Shown here: positions 32,946-34,473 of the stretch, piece by piece
How positions within the stretch are numbered: position 1 is the stretch's first letter
Layout of the letters: each line of letters starts with the position of its first letter
NCBI GenBank assembly: GCA_021296065.1
Contig: JAGWBD010000024.1
Coordinates: 1-34,473, forward strand
Source: Anaerolineae bacterium
Lineage (GTDB): Bacteria; Chloroflexota; Anaerolineae; Aggregatilineales; Phototrophicaceae
Length of the DNA: 34,473 bases
Direction of reading: 5' to 3'
Made by a program: the position numbers and the translations under genes
The notes under the pieces: generated by a model
What the model was told of the DNA's origin: nothing
The model's database searches: none
The model's input: the letters and a program-made list of their open reading frames with translations, nothing else

Positions 32946-33710
32946 TCAGATCGGCACGAACTCGCGCAGGATGTCGGTCGGCGCCTGGCCGAGCGGGTTG
33001 TGGCCGTGACGGTCCTCGCCGCGCACGAAGCAGGCGCGGAAGGTCGGCCAGGCCGCAGCATCGACGCGCACCTCGCTGGCGGAGTAACGCATGGTCAGGC
33101 CGCAGCGCAGGCGGTCCGAGGTGTTGGGCGCGGAGCCGTGGACGATGTTGTCGTCATGGATGCTGATCTGGCCGGCGCGCAGACAAATGTGGACGGCGTC
33201 GCTGCGGCTGAAGTTGCCGCGCTCAAGACGCATGTTGAGCATGTCGTGTTCGTCGTGCTCACCCGCGTGTTGCAGGATGCCGGCGCGATGCGTGCCGGGA
33301 ATGACCTGCATGGCGCCATTTTCGACGTCGCTGTCCTCGAAGGCCAGCCAGACGGTGACCGTGCGATGCGGCGTCAGGGGCCAGAAGGCGGCGTCCTGGT
33401 GCCAGCCGGCGACGCTGGGGTCGCCGGGGTCCTTGCTGAAGAACTGTGAGCCCCAGAGGTAGAAGTCGGGGCCGAGAACGGGCTCCAGCACGTCGAGGAT
33501 GCGCGGCTCGTTGGCCAGCTGCCAGAGATCAAGGTCGAGGTCATGCCACTGCATCATCTGCCGGGTGGAGGTGCCGGGCGGCAGCAGCGCGCGCAGACGC
33601 CAAAAGATGGAGCGCAAGCGGGCCAGATCTTGCTCGCTCTCGAAGATAGTGAAGGGAAAGAGGAAACCGTCGCGCTGAAAGCGCTCGACGTCTACAGTTG
33701 GTGTGGACAT
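32946..33710 (-). CDS. Phytanoyl-CoA dioxygenase (PhyH) family protein, copy 2
   Basis: A 254-residue Fe(II)/2-oxoglutarate oxygenase. His104 and Asp106 in GWHQDAAFW and the distal His191 in NIVHGSAPN form the iron triad, and Arg200 is the likely 2-oxoglutarate anchor. The start VERFQRDGFLFPFTIF is typical. GGAAGGA upstream of the ATG is the ribosome site, and ATTGTA (33761-33766) gives a TACAAT -10-like box on the minus strand. It is only distantly related to the copy at 20954. Its stop is 11 bp from that of the convergent beta-propeller gene. Confidence 0.93.
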   Translation of the reverse strand: MSTPTVDVERFQRDGFLFPFTIFESEQDLARLRSIFWRLRALLPPGTSTRQMMQWHDLDLDLWQLANEPRILDVLEPVLGPDFYLWGSQFFSKDPGDPSVAGWHQDAAFWPLTPHRTVTVWLAFEDSDVENGAMQVIPGTHRAGILQHAGEHDEHDMLNMRLERGNFSRSDAVHICLRAGQISIHDDNIVHGSAPNTSDRLRCGLTMRYSASEVRVDAAAWPTFRACFVRGEDRHGHNPLGQAPTDILREFVPI

Positions 33711-33816
33711 TGAAGGATTCCTTCCTGGGACTTGACGCCGGGTACGGACAGGTCACCGCCATTGTAATGAAATGCCGCGCAATGCGATCTCGTGCGTTTG
33801 GCTGGTTGCAAGGGCG

Positions 33817-34473
33817 CTATCCGTGAATTCCGCCAAAGGTGATTCCCTGAACGAAATAGCGTTGTACCAGAATATACAACAAGACGATTGGCACGGTCAT
33901 CAGCACTACACCGGCCATAATTTCACCCCAGGGGCTGTCATAGCGTCCCAGCAAACTCCGAACGGCCTGGGTCAGCACCCATTGTTCCTTGCGCTGGAGA
34001 TAGATGATGGGCAAAAAGAAACCGTTCCACATGCCAGTGAAGTGGAGAACACCCAGGGCGACAAATGCAGGTTTGGACACGGGTACGACTATGCTCCTGA
34101 AGGTGCGCAAGGCGCCGGCGCCGTCAAGCGTGGCTGCGTCCTCAAGCTCCCGCGGGAAACTCAGAAAAAACTGGCGGAAGAAGAAGGTGGCGAAGGGGCT
34201 GCCGAAGAAAAAGGGAATAATGAGCGGGTTGGGGGTATTCAGCCATCCAAGTTTGCGAAACAGGACGTAGGTCGGGATTAACGTCACGTGGCCGGGCACC
34301 ATCATGGTGGCCAGCAGGCCGTAGAACCAGACGTTGCGCAGGGGGAAGCGCCAGCGCGCCAGGGCATAGCCGGCGAGCGAGCAGGAAAGTAACAGCCCCA
34401 GCGTTGAGAGGCCGGCGATGCGCAGGGTATTGAATGTGTAGCGCGCCAGATCGGGCAAGGCTTCCAGTAAACC
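33817..34473 (-). CDS. Carbohydrate ABC transporter permease (MalG type), 5' end outside the window
   Basis: The C-terminal 218 residues of an inner-membrane permease are present; the frame stays open to the window edge, so the start lies beyond 34473. Hydrophobic helices (LRIAGLSTLGLLLSCSLAGYALA, VWFYGLLATMMVPGHVTLIPTYVLF, IMAGVVLMTVPIVLLYILVQRYF) and the ATPase-contact EAA loop (ELEDAATLDGAG) are visible. The end GITFGGIHG is typical for MalG-type proteins. The gene belongs to a transporter operon that continues to the right. It is about 32 kb from the binding protein at 229 and probably not its partner. The substrate is a sugar or oligosaccharide by family. Confidence 0.92.
   Translation of the reverse strand, partial: GLLEALPDLARYTFNTLRIAGLSTLGLLLSCSLAGYALARWRFPLRNVWFYGLLATMMVPGHVTLIPTYVLFRKLGWLNTPNPLIIPFFFGSPFATFFFRQFFLSFPRELEDAATLDGAGALRTFRSIVVPVSKPAFVALGVLHFTGMWNGFFLPIIYLQRKEQWVLTQAVRSLLGRYDSPWGEIMAGVVLMTVPIVLLYILVQRYFVQGITFGGIHG

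Overview
The window is GC-rich (well over 60% by eye, with a few AT-richer intergenic blocks) and carries about 27 protein-coding genes and no recognisable rRNA, tRNA, CRISPR array, transposase or phage gene. The gene mix points to Chloroflexota, probably an Anaerolineae/Caldilineae-type heterotroph: two phytanoyl-CoA-dioxygenase-like proteins, two LLM-class flavin oxidoreductases, an enolase-superfamily sugar-acid dehydratase, sugar ABC transporter parts, a MoeA fused to a binding-protein domain, TIR/NACHT/FGE-sulfatase proteins, and a dispersed intergenic palindrome built on CCCTCACCC and CCCTCTCCC. This taxonomic call is inference; there is no marker gene here.

Layout. 229-1518 (-) is an ABC sugar-binding protein whose partners lie outside the window, and 1799-2755 (-) an amidohydrolase. 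2911-6766 (+) holds three tandem paralogous beta-hydroxyacid dehydrogenases, the last translationally coupled to a TIM-barrel sugar isomerase. 6962-8589 (-) is a second isomerase coupled to an SDR oxidoreductase with a shortened nucleotide-binding loop. Then come a nucleoside hydrolase (8709-9572, +) and a minus-strand operon of two near-duplicate LLM oxidoreductases and a fumarylacetoacetate-hydrolase-type enzyme (9687-12452). 12542-14479 (+) is the MoeA-PBP fusion and 14806-15600 (-) a secreted protein of unknown function.

15780-20837 (+) is the most interesting part. A TIR-NACHT-HEAT protein overlaps by four bases (GTGA) a second gene encoding a TIR domain, a helical linker and a formylglycine-generating-enzyme/sulfatase (FGE) domain. 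This looks like an NLR-type conflict or immune module with two TIR effectors and one C-type-lectin-like putative sensor. The second gene is broken by a frameshift that a single lost GC dinucleotide in a (CG)5 run would explain.

20954-34473 returns to metabolism: PhyH dioxygenase, PdxA-like dehydrogenase, a probable operon of malonyl-CoA synthetase-like enzyme, PEP carboxylase, MurQ and an Ldh2-type dehydrogenase, then a secreted SH3-repeat gene, an enolase-superfamily dehydratase, a beta-propeller protein, a second PhyH protein and the 3' part of a MalG-type permease. The SH3-repeat gene (30230-29424, -) has an in-frame TAG directly after its signal peptide, so the usual ORF view hides its true start. 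Overall this is a catabolic region for sugar acids and related carbon compounds, interrupted by a TIR/NACHT module.
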